Assembly: GCA_028023455.1 (NCBI GenBank)
Contig: JAQFVV010006335.1
Location: forward strand, 2,280,412-2,344,411
Reading direction: 5' to 3'
DNA length: 64,000 nt
Source of the DNA: Epiperipatus broadwayi
Taxonomy: Eukaryota; Onychophora; Udeonychophora; Euonychophora; Peripatidae
Positions 50,693 to 62,212 of this stretch are shown here, piece by piece. Each line of letters starts with the position of its first letter. Positions within the stretch are counted from its first letter, which is position 1. The notes beneath the pieces were generated by a model. It saw only the letters and a list, made by a program, of their open reading frames with translations. It searched no databases and was not told where the DNA came from. The position numbers and the translations under genes are program-made.

Positions 50693-50831
50693 AATCCAAA
50701 AACTTTATGTCAAGCATTGGTGGTCGAGAGGTCATCGCGACTGCCTTATAAGCAGTTGCACGAATTGCGGGTTCGCTTCCCGGCCGATGCTATGACACAT
50801 GAAAAAAAAAATCCAAAAACTTTTTTGTCAA
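50693..50831 (+). mobile_element. tRNA-derived retroposon (SINE-like) with target duplications
   Basis: A 77-base tRNA-like body (50,714-50,790), a short TATGACACATG stretch and an A9 tail lie between near-identical direct repeats AATCCAAAAACTTTATGTCAA (50,693-50,713) and AATCCAAAAACTTTTTTGTCAA (about 50,810-50,831). Polymerase III A-box-like (TGGTCGAGAGG) and B-box-like (GGTTCGCTTCC) sequences are present. A-tail plus target duplications of about 20 bp show LINE-mediated retroposition. It is unusually short for a SINE. Confidence 0.8.
50714..50790 (+). tRNA. tRNA-like sequence, anticodon-position TAT, probably a pseudogene
   Basis: The 7-bp acceptor stem GCATTGG/CCGATGC pairs fully (one G-T). 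The anticodon stem ACTGC/GCAGT pairs fully around the 7-base loop CTTATAA, placing TAT at positions 34-36, the codon-ATA isoleucine type. The T-arm is GCGGG-TTCGCTT-CCCGG with one mismatch. The D-stem does not pair well in the standard register, and the variable region is about 10 bases, longer than a normal class I tRNA. With the flanking A-tail and target duplications, it is a retroposed copy, not a working tRNA gene. Confidence 0.6.
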
Positions 50832-51639
50832 TAGTGATATATAAAAATTATTTCTTCAGCATTCAATACATATATTGTAAAAATAATACATTTTAACTAG
50901 TTTGAATACAGCTTCTGTTCTCTAATAACTATTGTAAGAAATGGTTTGACAATTGTTATCTTATGTGCTCATTCAATTTTTGAGATAGATCATATATACA
51001 ACTCATAAACTATTCTTAGAAGTTTATATTTATATTTGATTCAGAAATGATTTTAATCTATTCAACTGCCTCAGTTATAAGTGAATAAACGGAAATTAGT
51101 TAATGTGATTTTTCCACTGTCCTGTAGCTGAGTTCTTACAAACTCTCAGACATTTCCTCCTTTTGGAGACTAATTCTTGATTTTTTTTTCGTTCTAACAA
51201 ATTTTTATACTTTTTAAATAATAATAGCTTGCTTGTTTTTCAATAAAAAATGTTATTAAAGTTAAAGTAGTTGCATCTACCACAAAGTTAATTGACTTTA
51301 TCTAGATTAAAATAAAATAAAAAACAACAGTACTGTATATTTATTTTAAGACATAACACTCATTAAATTAAAAGAGAAAACGGAAACTTTTATTATTATA
51401 CAATTATGAAATATCTGTATTATTTTTTGTAAATAGTGCAAGAATTAAATAAACAATATGAAAGTATCTTTTTTAAATATCACAAATCTGTAAACGCTAT
51501 ATTATTGTTATTAACATCTATGTAAAACTTAAATGTTTTAATATATTGCAAGATAGTTGTAAACTTTTTTAGTTTAAAGATGGAAATATTTTAATGCAAG
51601 AATATAATCATCATCATCATCAATCATTATCAATTCATT

Positions 51640-53100
51640 GCAAAATGAAGGTCCAAGTTCAATCCATCTTCTCCAATCTTTAGCTTCTCTTCTCCACATC
51701 ACCCATGCACACTTTCTTATTCCATTCATCCAAATCACATGTGGACTCTTTCTGGGTCTGTTACAATGTTTTGGAATCGAGTTTAAGATTTCAATTGTCC
51801 ATCTATTATCATCTCTTCTAGCAATATGTCCAGCACAACTCCACTTCAGTCTTTTAGTTTTTTCAGAGGTCAGTAATACCTATTTGTTCTCTTACCCATA
51901 TATTGCATTTTTGGTCTCTTCTTGTTATTCCTAACATGCATCTCTCCATACTTCTTTGAGTGGTCTGAAGTCTCTACTCTATTAAGTGTACAAGTCTCAA
52001 ATCCATAAGTAAGAACTGGTAAAACACATTTATTAAAAACCTTCCTTTTCAAACCTTCCTCTTTAAACACATAGGCATATTTGCTTTTACCATCAAGTTA
52101 TTTTTACTGAAAGCACTCTAACCAAGTTGAATTCTGTGATTAATTTCATGCATTATGTTTCCATCTGTATTAACAATATGACCAGGGTATTTGTAGCTGC
52201 TAACTTTTTTAACTCATCACAATAAATCTTTATTTCATATTTTGAGAAAATCCATTGAACATTACTTTAGTCTTTTTAACATTTAACTCTAGTCTTACAT
52301 TCCTACTTTCATCTGATAACTCTTGCAACATTTCCTGCAGCTCTATAGCATTGTTTGAAAAACAACAACAACACCTGCAATATCTAAATGACTTAAATAC
52401 TCCCCATTTACTTTCACTTCTTTAGATTTACATTTTAATCCACAAAATACTTCTTGCAGCACTGCTGTAAAAAGTTTTGAAGATATGGAGTCACTCTGTA
52501 TTATACCTTCTCAATATTGACTTTTCTAGTATCATTGTGTAATGTCATTGTTGCTGTTGAATTTTTATAAACATTATTTAAAATATGACAATATCCTGGG
52601 TCTATATCTTGATAATCCAATGCTTTAATTTCTGACAAAATGTTTATACAATCGAATGTCTTTTTATAATCTGCAAATCCAAAGCCTAATGGCAACTCAT
52701 ATTCATTTGTCCTTTCCATAACTTCTGTTAATATATGGATATGATATACTATACTAAAACCATGTTTAAATCCAACTTGTTCTCTTGGCTAGTGAAAATC
52801 CAATGTTCTCTGTAGACGAGTTGTAATTATTTTGGTAAAAATTTTGTATAAAACTGATAAAAAGTTGATAGGTGTGTAATTTCTAATATCTTACTTATCA
52901 ACTTTTTTAATATTAATATTAATACTGCATTCTTATGGTCATCTGGTACATCTTTATCATTTAGACATTTGGTATATAACTTTGCTAAAAATGATCTAGT
53001 TCTTTGCCTGCTTCTTTTATTACATCAATTATAATTCCATCATTACCTGGAGCCTTTCCTTTCTTCATAAATTTAATTGCATGTCTCATCATTTAAAATT
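51640..53100 (-). pseudogene. Reverse transcriptase and C-terminal region of RTE copy A
   Basis: Motif A is seen in 52,501-52,719 as FGFADYKKTFDCIN, followed by IKALDYQDIDPGYCHILNNVYKNSTAT-type sequence. Next comes SISSKLFTAVLQEVF (about 52,450-52,490), then LDIAGVVVVF at about 52,390, where the family has FADDIVL; the two catalytic Asp residues are therefore gone. Further on lie ELQEMLQELSDESR in another frame, KRKVFNKCVLPVLTYGFET (52,000-52,070) and the tail WTIEILNSIPKHCNRPRKS..WRREAKDWRRW (51,650-51,830). At least three frameshifts and several stops separate these blocks. Confidence 0.8.
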
Positions 53101-53604
53101 CTGGGCAATTTGGAAGATATAATAATTAAAGGAGGTACTTGTTTTTTTATTATTGTATAATTCTTGATAAAAGTATTCCACCCATTTCATGATGTCCTCT
53201 GTTTTTTTTTGGTAATAATTACATTTTTTTTCTTATTGCAGATATAAATTTCCTACCAATACCAAAATGTTGTTTTACACTCTTGAGCATTTTATTCTCT
53301 TCTACATCATTCCTTGCTTGTTCACAATTTTACTTTTTTATATCATTTTCAACTCTTTTTCCATCATTTTACAAAATTTGACATATTCAATTTTTTTAAT
53401 GCATCATTTTTGTATATCCTCACATTCCTTCTTTTCTTCATAAATTCTCTAGTCTCAGCAGAAATTTTATTGGTCAATTGCTGCTTTTTTTACCAGCTAT
53501 ATTTGTTGAGGTTTTTAAAAGTGTATCAGTTATTTTCATATTAATTTCATTCAAATCTGAATCATGTTCAAAATCTACTAATACTTGAAACTGATTTGTA
53601 AGTT

Positions 53605-54380
53605 CTAATTTAAATTCAGTAGAATGTTTCTGAAGATAATATCAACTGTAAAAATTGTTTTTCTTAATAATTTTTGTCTCTCTATATTTGCATTAACCGT
53701 ATGTATCTTACATCTTACTGAGTGATGATCACTTCCTGTGTTAAATTTATTACGAACATTATAATCTTGAAATACATATTTTCTGTTAGTCAAAATATAA
53801 TCCAATTCTGATGTACCTTCATTTGGATGCTTCCATGTCCATTTCATTTCAACATTTTTCTCAAAAAAAGAATTCACAATGTAAGGTTTTTCCCCTGCAA
53901 ACTCCACAAGTCTATGTTTTCTTTCATTTCTATTACCATAACCAAAATTACCTACAATGCTTTCATCTTTCATTTGTTTACCAATTCTAGTGCTAATGTC
54001 TTCCATAACAATTTTAAAATGTTGTTTAATCTGATCAAAAACTTTTTGTACATCCATATGAAAATCTTCTACTACTTTTTCACTATGAGAACTTGTTGGT
54101 GCATAAATCTGAATTATCTGCATTTGGTATATGTTATTAAGATGTATAACTAATGTTGCCACTCTGTCTAATACACCATTATCTCCCCAAAGCTGTTCTT
54201 CCACATTTTCTTTATAATGAATCCTATTGCACTTGTATTTCCAATATTTGTGCCTTTATAGTAGAAGACATGCCCACTTTTTAAATCAATTGTATCTTCA
54301 CCCTTTTTTCTTTTTCTTTTAACTTCACAAAGTCCAATAATGTCCCATTTAATATAAGGTTGTTCTTCTGATTCTTGCAA
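53605..54380 (-). pseudogene. APE endonuclease domain of RTE copy A
   Basis: Two overlapping frames (54,168-54,380 and 53,605-54,204) make up one domain split by a frameshift. Motifs in order: WDIIGLCEVKRK (the metal-binding Glu), HVFYYKGTN, IQIYAPTSSHSE, IVMEDISTRIG, SIVGNFGYGNRNER, FFEKNVEMKWTWKHPN, SELDYILTNRKY and NTGSDHHSVRCK. RTE endonucleases usually read GDFN at the fourth motif; here it is EDIS, so the catalytic Asn is lost. The SDHR motif reads SDHH, keeping the catalytic His. The domain would nick target DNA for target-primed reverse transcription if intact. The identity of the family is clear; activity is not expected. Confidence 0.85.
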
Positions 54381-54770
54381 TATACCTTTACTTGAAAGTG
54401 GTCTACAGTTTTGTAAGTACCTAAATAAAAAGTCATCATCAAATATCAGCCTGGGTCCACAATCAGGGGATTTTTTATCATCTGGAACCTTCAGTCACCA
54501 TTATCTTCCTTTGTTGGTGACTTTACAGTCTCCTGAGAATAAGGTTCATGATGCATTTGTGTCTGTCATGATTGTATATATCTATTGAGAAATATTTGTC
54601 ATGTACACATATATTTATTCTGCCTTATCAGGCAACTGAGAAGAAATACCATGGTGTTTCTTAATTTTAAACTCAGAAGTAAAAATCCAATAAACTCACC
54701 ACACTGGCTGATGTGTGTTGGTGAGCAGACCCTCCATGTTCATATACTATATGAATAATCACATAGTAAT

Positions 54771-56127
54771 AACAACTGCAATGACAAGACTATATGGAGT
54801 TGACATTAGAAATTTGCCCTGCTCAGTTTCTTTACGGCCTCCAAGAAGAATAAAAGAGTCTCCTTTCAGTTAATAGCAAACTCGTGTACTGTAATATATT
54901 TAAAAATAATAGAAATGAACTAAATCAAAGGTATATTTGCATGTAATTCTGCTACTTGATCAATATGTACATTGTATTTCATAATTATTTTGCTGTTTGA
55001 ATAAAGTAGATAGAATTTATAATTTATAATATTATATACATGTAGTCAGGCACTTTGCTCAGGCTATTACTGGGCTCCACAAGGACAAAATAATGAAATG
55101 CATTTTAGATAAGTATTTTTAACTGTGATAGCAAATAAACAGTGTCTTATCAAAAATATTTTCAGTTCACTAATGTTTGGTTTATCAAAAAATTTTTAAT
55201 GATTCTTACATCTTTTCTGTTTCTTCATTTCCTTCTTTAATAATCTATATTAGTATAGGGACTGATCATTAAAAACAGTTTATGCCATCAGTCATTATAT
55301 TATATTAATTGTGACAATGAAATTGTATGTTTATGTAACTACATTTCCATTCTATCCTACATGCATATTGTTTTAGATGCTACTTTCCCTTTTTCATTTT
55401 TTAGCTCAAGTACTCACAAATTAAGAAAGCAATGGTGGGTTAACTCTTAGTAGATTGGCACTTCTTAGTTGAGATCCTTTTTTGTTGCAATCACCACCGA
55501 TATGGGTTAGAAATAGGAATTTCAGCTGGTAAACATTTATGGTATAGGAAACCTTTTTTAAGGAATCCTACCTACATTGAAAATAGAAGGGATCGAGAAA
55601 ATGTGGTCTACAAATGGCCTGTAGTAATCAGTCTTATAGATTATCATATCTATTAGATTATTCATTGCATTAATAGAAACAATAAAAAAACAGGAGAAAG
55701 TGGTAATATTAAAGAGAAATATTATAAAACTACTTTTTCTATGAACTGTCAAGATTTAAGATAGATATGGTTGTTCTTAGTAAAACTTACCTTTTAGATG
55801 AAGGAAGTTTAACCAGTTTTATTAAACATCAATGAAATAAAAATTCAGGTTTCCTCATTATATCAAAGAAAAACTAATGTTGTTAAAACTTACCTTATAC
55901 AATGATATTACTGTACATTTTATTAGTGCATATACATCTTGTTTTTTTTTCACAGTGATGAAAGTTTATTTATCAAAAAAAATGCAAATACAGTTAAATA
56001 AAAGGTTTACAAAGAATGGTAAAAATGAAATTCAGGAGCAACATGGTGAAAGAGGAAGGATACATATGAAAAGGAAAAGGGATGTGGAAAGGGTGTGTAT
56101 TAACCATTAAAGACAAATGAATGTTAC
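54771..56127. other. Spacer, nothing firmly recognised
   Basis: Frames at 55,558-55,752 (minus) and 55,877-56,110 (plus) have no domain. A conceptual plus-strand segment near 55,600 (VVYKWPVVISLIDYHIY) has a vague transposase-like look but nothing to support it. Confidence 0.4.
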
Positions 56128-57205
56128 AATTAGGAATTATTTGTAAAGTCTAGAGTTTAAATATGAGTAGCATTTTAAGTACAATACTGAGAAATCCAAT
56201 ATCTGATGGATAAGTTGAGAATAGGAAAACACTTGCAGATAACAACATTGGAAATAATAAATTTAAATAGGGTGAATCACTTGCAATTAAAATCATTAGG
56301 CCAAACTGCTGTTAACTTTGCAATAATACTTGGATAAAATTGTTTATAACAATAATGCTAAAATCGTTATGAATAGATTTTTTTTACCTTCTTGTGAATA
56401 AGAAAATCAATGTTGGCAACAATTCCCACAGCACCATCATCCTAGCCTTCCCCTCAAAAAATCAGGATTTGTTTTTCCCCCTCCCCCAACAACCAGATTC
56501 TCTCATTCAATCAGCAAAGTTGAGTGTAATGGAAATTTTAATTAAAAGATACAATTACGAATTACTTGTAAAGTCTAGAATTCAAATACGAATAGTGTAT
56601 TAGGAGTACAATATTTGGAAATCCAATTTGTGAAAGATAAGTTGAAAAATAGGAAAACATTTGGAGATAACATAAAATACTGACTAAATCAATCTACTGT
56701 TCCATTCTTCCAAATGGCCTCAAATATCTTCACAAGAGAGCAATCCTGAATACTTTCAAACAATTATGGAAAAACTATGGAGAACAAGGGGAAAAAATCC
56801 AAGCTTCAAAATGTCTCTGCTGAAAACCATTATAATCCATCATGAAAATCACATGAACAGCAAAAGGCCAGCACTATCAATAACAACATTGGAAGTAATA
56901 AAATTAAATAAGGTGAATCACTTGCAATTAGAATCATGAGGCCAAACTGCAACTTATTTTGCAATAATACATGGATAAAATAATTTGTGATGATAACATT
57001 AAAGAATTTTAATAAATAATGTTATTTTTTCTATCTTGTGAATGAGAAAAAACAATGTTGGTAATGATCACCACAGTGTCCTCATCCCAACCCCCTCCCT
57101 CAAAAAAACTAGGATTTAGGCCCCTGGGGGGGTGTCCTAACAACAGACTCTCTCATCCATTCAACAAAATTAAGTGAAATGAAAATTTTCACTAAGGCTA
57201 AAATC
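56128..57205. repeat. Diverged tandem duplication, unit about 430 bp, second unit with a 215-bp extra segment
   Basis: Unit 1 (56,128-56,548) and unit 2 (56,550-57,205) share, in order, CAATTA.GAATTA.TTGTAAAG, GGAAAACA.TTG.AGATAACA, GGTGAATCACTTGCAATTA, AGGCCAAACTGC, TTGCAATAATAC.TGGATAA, a CTTGTGAAT.AGAAAA block and ACTCTCTCATCCATTCA-type ends. Unit 2 carries 215 extra bases at about 56,671-56,885, bordered on both sides by ATAACA. So either a small element inserted with a 6-base duplication or unit 1 lost the segment. The 69-codon frame at 56,394-56,603 spans the junction and is not a gene. Confidence 0.75.
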
Positions 57206-58139
57206 TCTGTAGAAATCTTTTGTAATTTCAATGGCTGCCATATATTTACATAGCATTTTTATAAAAATTGAAATTATTTTTACTCGTGATTACATTGTTG
57301 ATATAGTTTGTATATGAAAAGAGAGTTAAGAAACTCCCTTTTTTAATAGGGATAGTTTTAGAGAAATTTAATTCCCTAAACTAGGAAAAAGGGAATGAAA
57401 CAGGAAGCCAGAAACAGTGTTAACTGGAGTCCTTGGTTTCCCTCTAGTGGACTGATGGATATCATTATTAGAACAATATTAGTAAAAAAAATCTTTTTTT
57501 TTTGACAATGTATATTTTAATATAAATAAGAAACTTTGGCCAAACGTTATTGTAAATAATAATACTGATGCTGTAAATAAAAATGATTTGTTGCTATTAT
57601 ATTTGGTTACCGACACTTTTTGATTAGAAAAAATAACTACAAAGTAATACAGATGCATTTACACTAGGAATCAACATACATTAATATTATGTAATTATAA
57701 AATGTGGATTATAGGACATATCATAGTAATATTATCCAAAATTAAAATGATAATTACATAATAAATTAAATCTTATTTTATTCACATTTTCATAAAAAAT
57801 GATGTTGGTTCTTCAGAACTATCTTCTATGTATACTATATTTTAATTGCTTTTAAAAATTAAAATTGATTATTTGTTTTTTAGATGGTTATATTAGTGAG
57901 GTATGGAATTCTTTTAATAATCTGTTATGGATTACATTTTTTTTGTTTTAACTAAAAATAAGAATCATTACTGGTAAAATGAATTTGGCAGAATAATAAA
58001 TCAAATGCATAACTTCATAATAAGTGTAAAAATTTTAAATGAGATGTTCCACAATTTTTAATAAGATTTAAAAATATTTGGCATATTAAAATTACAAAAA
58101 CTCTAGATATCTTTTGATATACTGAAAACAACATAAGGA

Positions 58140-59600
58140 TCTGAGTAATGGGATCAAAATCCTATTAAATCTGCTATCAATACTCTACTATCTGATGACA
58201 ATCATATTTTGAGCAGGTAAAATGAAAATTTTGATCATCTTTTGAATAATGATACCAGAATTGAGATGACTTATTTTCATGATATATCAATTTCACTTAT
58301 TCATTTAGATTTGGACAAAGACATTCATTTGGTGAAGTCAAAAACTTATTTATAATGTTAAATATGAAAAAGTTACAGATGCTGATGACATACCTTAAGA
58401 AGTTTTAAATCTTGATGTTGGTATGTTAGAATCAAAATTATTTCATTTTGAGAAACATTCTTTTGTTTCAATTTTTACAAATAAAAGAAATATACAAGAT
58501 TGAAATGAGTGTCATGGAATATCATTATAAATTGCTATATCAAACTTACTTTCAAGAATTTTTGTTGACAATGTTGCTTCAGTCATGATTTCTACATAGG
58601 GATTCTGTGCAGTTTTAGAGAATGAAAAGCATATTTTGTTGATATACATATGCAAGAAAAGTCTTGGAAATGAAAGAGTGATTTCCATATTGTTTTCTTT
58701 CATTTGATGAAAACATTTGACTCATTAAATTTACAGTTATATGGTAGTGTTTGCAATTAGTTGATTTTCATACACAGCTTATCTATGATGATATGAAATC
58801 AAGTATTTTTATAGTGGAAAATATGAGAAATTCGAAATGAAGTCAAATATAATAATAATGTCTATTTAATGTAATATTGTCTTGAATTTTTATGGCAGAG
58901 ATTTTTGAAACTGTTTATATATGGCTTAATAAATCAGAGATCAAAATTTGATAAAGATTTAAGGGATTTTTATTTAAATTAATTAAAAGCAAAAACAACA
59001 ATTTATTTAGTTGGATTATGAACTTACTAGATATACTGAATGTTTTGCATGCAACATATAAAGAATTGGATTTGAAGTTCTTTATCAGTCAGTGAAGAAA
59101 GAAAAATGTTGAACCTTTTTAGCTTAGATGGTTGCCAATTTAAAAATGTAAAAAAAAAATTCTTGAAAATTTTTTTTCATAAAATGATGGACATAGATAT
59201 TGAGGTTTGGCACAGATTCCATGGTGTTATTTCAGCACACGAAAATACTGGAAATAAATCAACTATATATAAAGCTGTCATTTTATCCACATTATTGTGT
59301 TTACATGAAACTTGAACCTTCCATTGACATAATATAAAAGCATTAAAAAGTTTTATTTAAGGATGTTCCATAAAATTTTTAAAATACAATGAAAAGATCA
59401 TAGAACCAATCAGTATTTTCCAATTATTTGGATGTTATACTATAGATTATTTTATTATAAAATTACATATTTTATGGATTTGAATATAATAACCATAAAC
59501 AATGAAAGATTTGTCAACAAGATTTGGTACATGTGAGCATTGTTTGCATGAGATAGCTACCATTTTATATAAGGATTATCTCAAGAGCATTATAAAGTAA
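58140..59600 (+). pseudogene. Degraded non-LTR retrotransposon, second LINE family
   Basis: Conceptual translation across stops gives, in order, LDLDKDIHLVKSK (start of the RT region), a GISL segment near 58,510, ILCSFRE (CGFR equivalent) near 58,605, FHIVFFHLMKTFDSLN (motif A; family FVDLTKAFDSVN, so the catalytic Asp is His) near 58,690, and IHSLSMMI.NQVF near 58,790. Then come HGVISAHENTGNKSTIYKAVILSTLLCLHET near 59,220-59,310, related to the family's ..KIKVYRAVVLTTLLYGCETW, and a following IKALKSF. Order and spacing fit the second LINE family also seen at 47,690-48,360. Motif C is not identifiable. No endonuclease was found upstream. Confidence 0.65.
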
Positions 59601-60460
59601 TTTAATATTGATTTTTTTTTTGTTGTGAAAATATGACAGAGAATTATACATAGAAAAGTTCAATTAGATGTGGACTTGAAGCATTTCAGAAAAAAAAAGC
59701 TTTCTGATAAAGACATTAAGATATCACAAAATATCAAATAAAAAAATAGTATACTGTAATATGCTACATTTGGATGTATTTATGAATTACAGAATAGTGT
59801 TATAGACCTTGCAAAATCTATTTTAAGTTAGTTTTCTTTTTTTTTTCTTTTTAGACTTGGAATGATGATACCCAAATGTGTGTGGCATTTTATTTATCAT
59901 ATCTTATTGATTTTATTTACTTTCCTTATTATTTGTAATGTGTATACTGAATTTTTGGAAATAAGATAAACTGAATAAGGTCATTACTTGAATTATTAAA
60001 AAAATAAGTATAATCATTTAAAATGAATCAATAATTACTTTGCAATTTTAAATATAAAGGAAAAAAAATAATATACATATAATTGAACAGAAAATAACTG
60101 AAGCATCCAATAAGTTATATAAGTAAACAAAGTCTCCAAAAGACAAATGGTATTACTTGCCTCTTTAGCATTTGTTGCTATATGGCTTAGTTTTTTTACA
60201 TAATTTTAAATGAGAAAATGAATTTGATCTATTGTTTGTATATATTTATAGAAAAAATGATAAGAATCTCAATTGAAAATCAAAACACAGCTTTGGTTTA
60301 AGCAACGACTAAATATGTAATGAAGACTCAATATTATGAAGACTCAATATTAATAGTTGTAAATATAACTCAAATTTTATGTAATTAGTTAGAAGTATCT
60401 AAATATTCCAATGAGTTACATAATGTAAACAAACTCTTCAAAAACTGTTGGTACACCTGT

Positions 60461-60462
<2 letters not shown>
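59601..60462. other. AT-rich spacer, nothing recognised
   Basis: The 3' end of the preceding LINE may extend to about 59,700 but has no clear tail. No other feature. Confidence 0.4.

Positions 60463-60497
<35 letters not shown>
60463..60497. repeat. (TA)n microsatellite
   Basis: About 35 bases of TA, followed by TTGTAAC, the same junction as at 24,981-24,990. Confidence 0.9.
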
Positions 60498-60500
<3 letters not shown>

Positions 60501-60995
60501 AACTAATAAAAATATCAAAAATTGAGAGAGCTTCTTAAGATTGTGGGGGAGGGGTGAGAAAAACTGAACTAGTATGTTTTTAAGAAGTTTTTATATAGCG
60601 TTTATATAAGTTTTTATATACGTTTTCATATAAATTTGTGTGTATATGATCTCATATATGGTCTATCTGGGCACCAATAGCCTATATAAACCTAGACAAA
60701 GTTACATTATATACCTACTTATAGATTTCTTAATTCTAAGAAATAATACTCCTTTATGTTGTTTATCTTATAATCAATGAAATATAATATAAATCTTTAT
60801 TATATAATAATAACAACTTGTAAATACATCAACCGAAAAATTATATATAAAAAAGCCTTTTTCGGTAATTCTAAATTTTTTTTACCCTTCTCAATATGAT
60901 ACCTCGTACTAATACTAACATGTATATTACGTATATAGCAACATCTACCAACATTTCCTATAATTCATTATTTTTATCATTTTATTTATTTTCCC

Positions 60996-62203
60996 TTATA
61001 TTACTTTCCATTCTTTATCCATTACCCAATCGTTCATTAAATCAATTGACTTTTTGTAAATTTTTATACATGTATTTATATTATATTTTATATAATTTGT
61101 TTCATATATTTTCCTTCTATTCATTTCCTTTATATAATTTAATGGTCTTATGTTTTTAATACAATTTATTTTATGTCCAAATTTTAAATAATGAAAATAT
61201 AATGCTGATATATCATCCCTCCTTTCAATAGCACTATTAATTTCTTTTGCCCTTTGTTCTAATTGTTTTGATGTTTGTCCATAGTAAACCATTTTACATA
61301 TCCCACAAGTAATTTTATATAATGTTCCCTTTATATATTTCATATCATCTTTAATCTTATAATTTCCTATTAATATATCTAAATTTTTATTATTAGACCA
61401 TCTTATTTTTATATTTTTATCCATATAATTTTTATTTTTAGTTAATATATCATAAATTTTAGGTGTATATGCAATTTTAACCCATTTTATATTATTTAAT
61501 ATTTTATTCCCTCTAATATTATTTTATTATCATATAATATATTCCTAATATTTCTAGGATTATATCCATAGCTAGAATATAATTTAATAAATTGTTCTTT
61601 TTGTACTTCAATGGTTTTTTTTATCTGTATTATACCTATCATTTTTAATTTTAAAATTCTTAATTACTGCCATCTTTTGTGTCCATGCTTGTTGTGAATC
61701 CTTATAAATTATTTTTCTTATTTTATCTTCTTTAATAAAATGATTTAATACAATCATGTTATTGTTTATCTTTATTTCTATATCTAAATATTTTATTTTA
61801 TTATCTATTTCTTTTATTGTAAACTTTATATTATTTTTATTATTATTAAATTCATTGTATATTTTTTATAACTCTTTTAATCCCTATTACTAAGATATAA
61901 TCTACATATCGAAAATACTCTTTTATTTCTTTATTTATTATTTTATTCTTGACAATATATAATTCCATTTCATTTATAAATATTGATGCCATTATTCCAC
62001 TTATTGCACATCCCATAACCCATCCCTTATTTATATCCCAATATTCATCTTTATATTTAAAATATAAGCTATTATTTATTAAATTTAACCCATGTTCCAT
62101 AATGTCAATTATTTCCATATCCTGTATATACATTTTTAATTTTTGTATAACTATTTTAATACTTTCATCCCTAGGTATACTTGGATACATTTTCTCTATA
62201 TAA
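60996..62203 (-). pseudogene. Penelope-like RT plus GIY-YIG protein, left copy
   Basis: The frame at 61,852-62,190 starts within RT: MYPSIPRDE (motif A side), KGWVMGCAISGIMASIFINEMEL (motif B), then EYFRYVDYILVI (motif C). Motif C should be YVDD, so its second catalytic Asp is Tyr. The middle is frameshifted. The frame at 60,996-61,424 holds the endonuclease: GTLYKITCGICKMVYYGQT, with TLYKI for GIY, YYG for YIG and the CxxC typical of the Penelope-type domain, then LEQRAKE and ALYFHYLKFGHKI. The N-terminal RT part is missing, as expected for 5' truncation. Confidence 0.8.
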
Positions 62204-62212
62204 AGATGAATA

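Larger units (their letters stand above)
51606..54770 (-). mobile_element. RTE-type non-LTR retrotransposon, copy A, nearly full length but inactive
   Basis: Read on the minus strand it has a 5' region (54,381-54,770), an APE endonuclease (53,605-54,380), RT (about 52,000-53,100), the RTE C-terminal region (51,640-52,070) and a 3' tail of TGATAATGATTGATGATGATG type ending at 51,606. RTE/BovB elements characteristically end in such short tandem repeats. Stops and frameshifts are scattered throughout. The 5' region is also present in copy C, which confirms it belongs to the element. Flanking target duplications were not identified. Confidence 0.85.

Noticed and set aside
50714-50790. Functional tRNA-Ile(UAU) gene
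   Set aside because: Poor D-stem, long variable region, A-tail and target duplications point to a retroposed copy.
55558-55752. Segment near 55,600 with a faint piggyBac-like transposase look (KWPVVISLIDYHIY)
   Set aside because: One short hydrophobic match without the DDD residues or terminal repeats is not evidence.
61949-62203. Plus-strand 84-codon frame, and similar antisense frames at 60,896-61,159 and 63,063-63,326
   Set aside because: Antisense shadows of the Penelope-like coding sequences.
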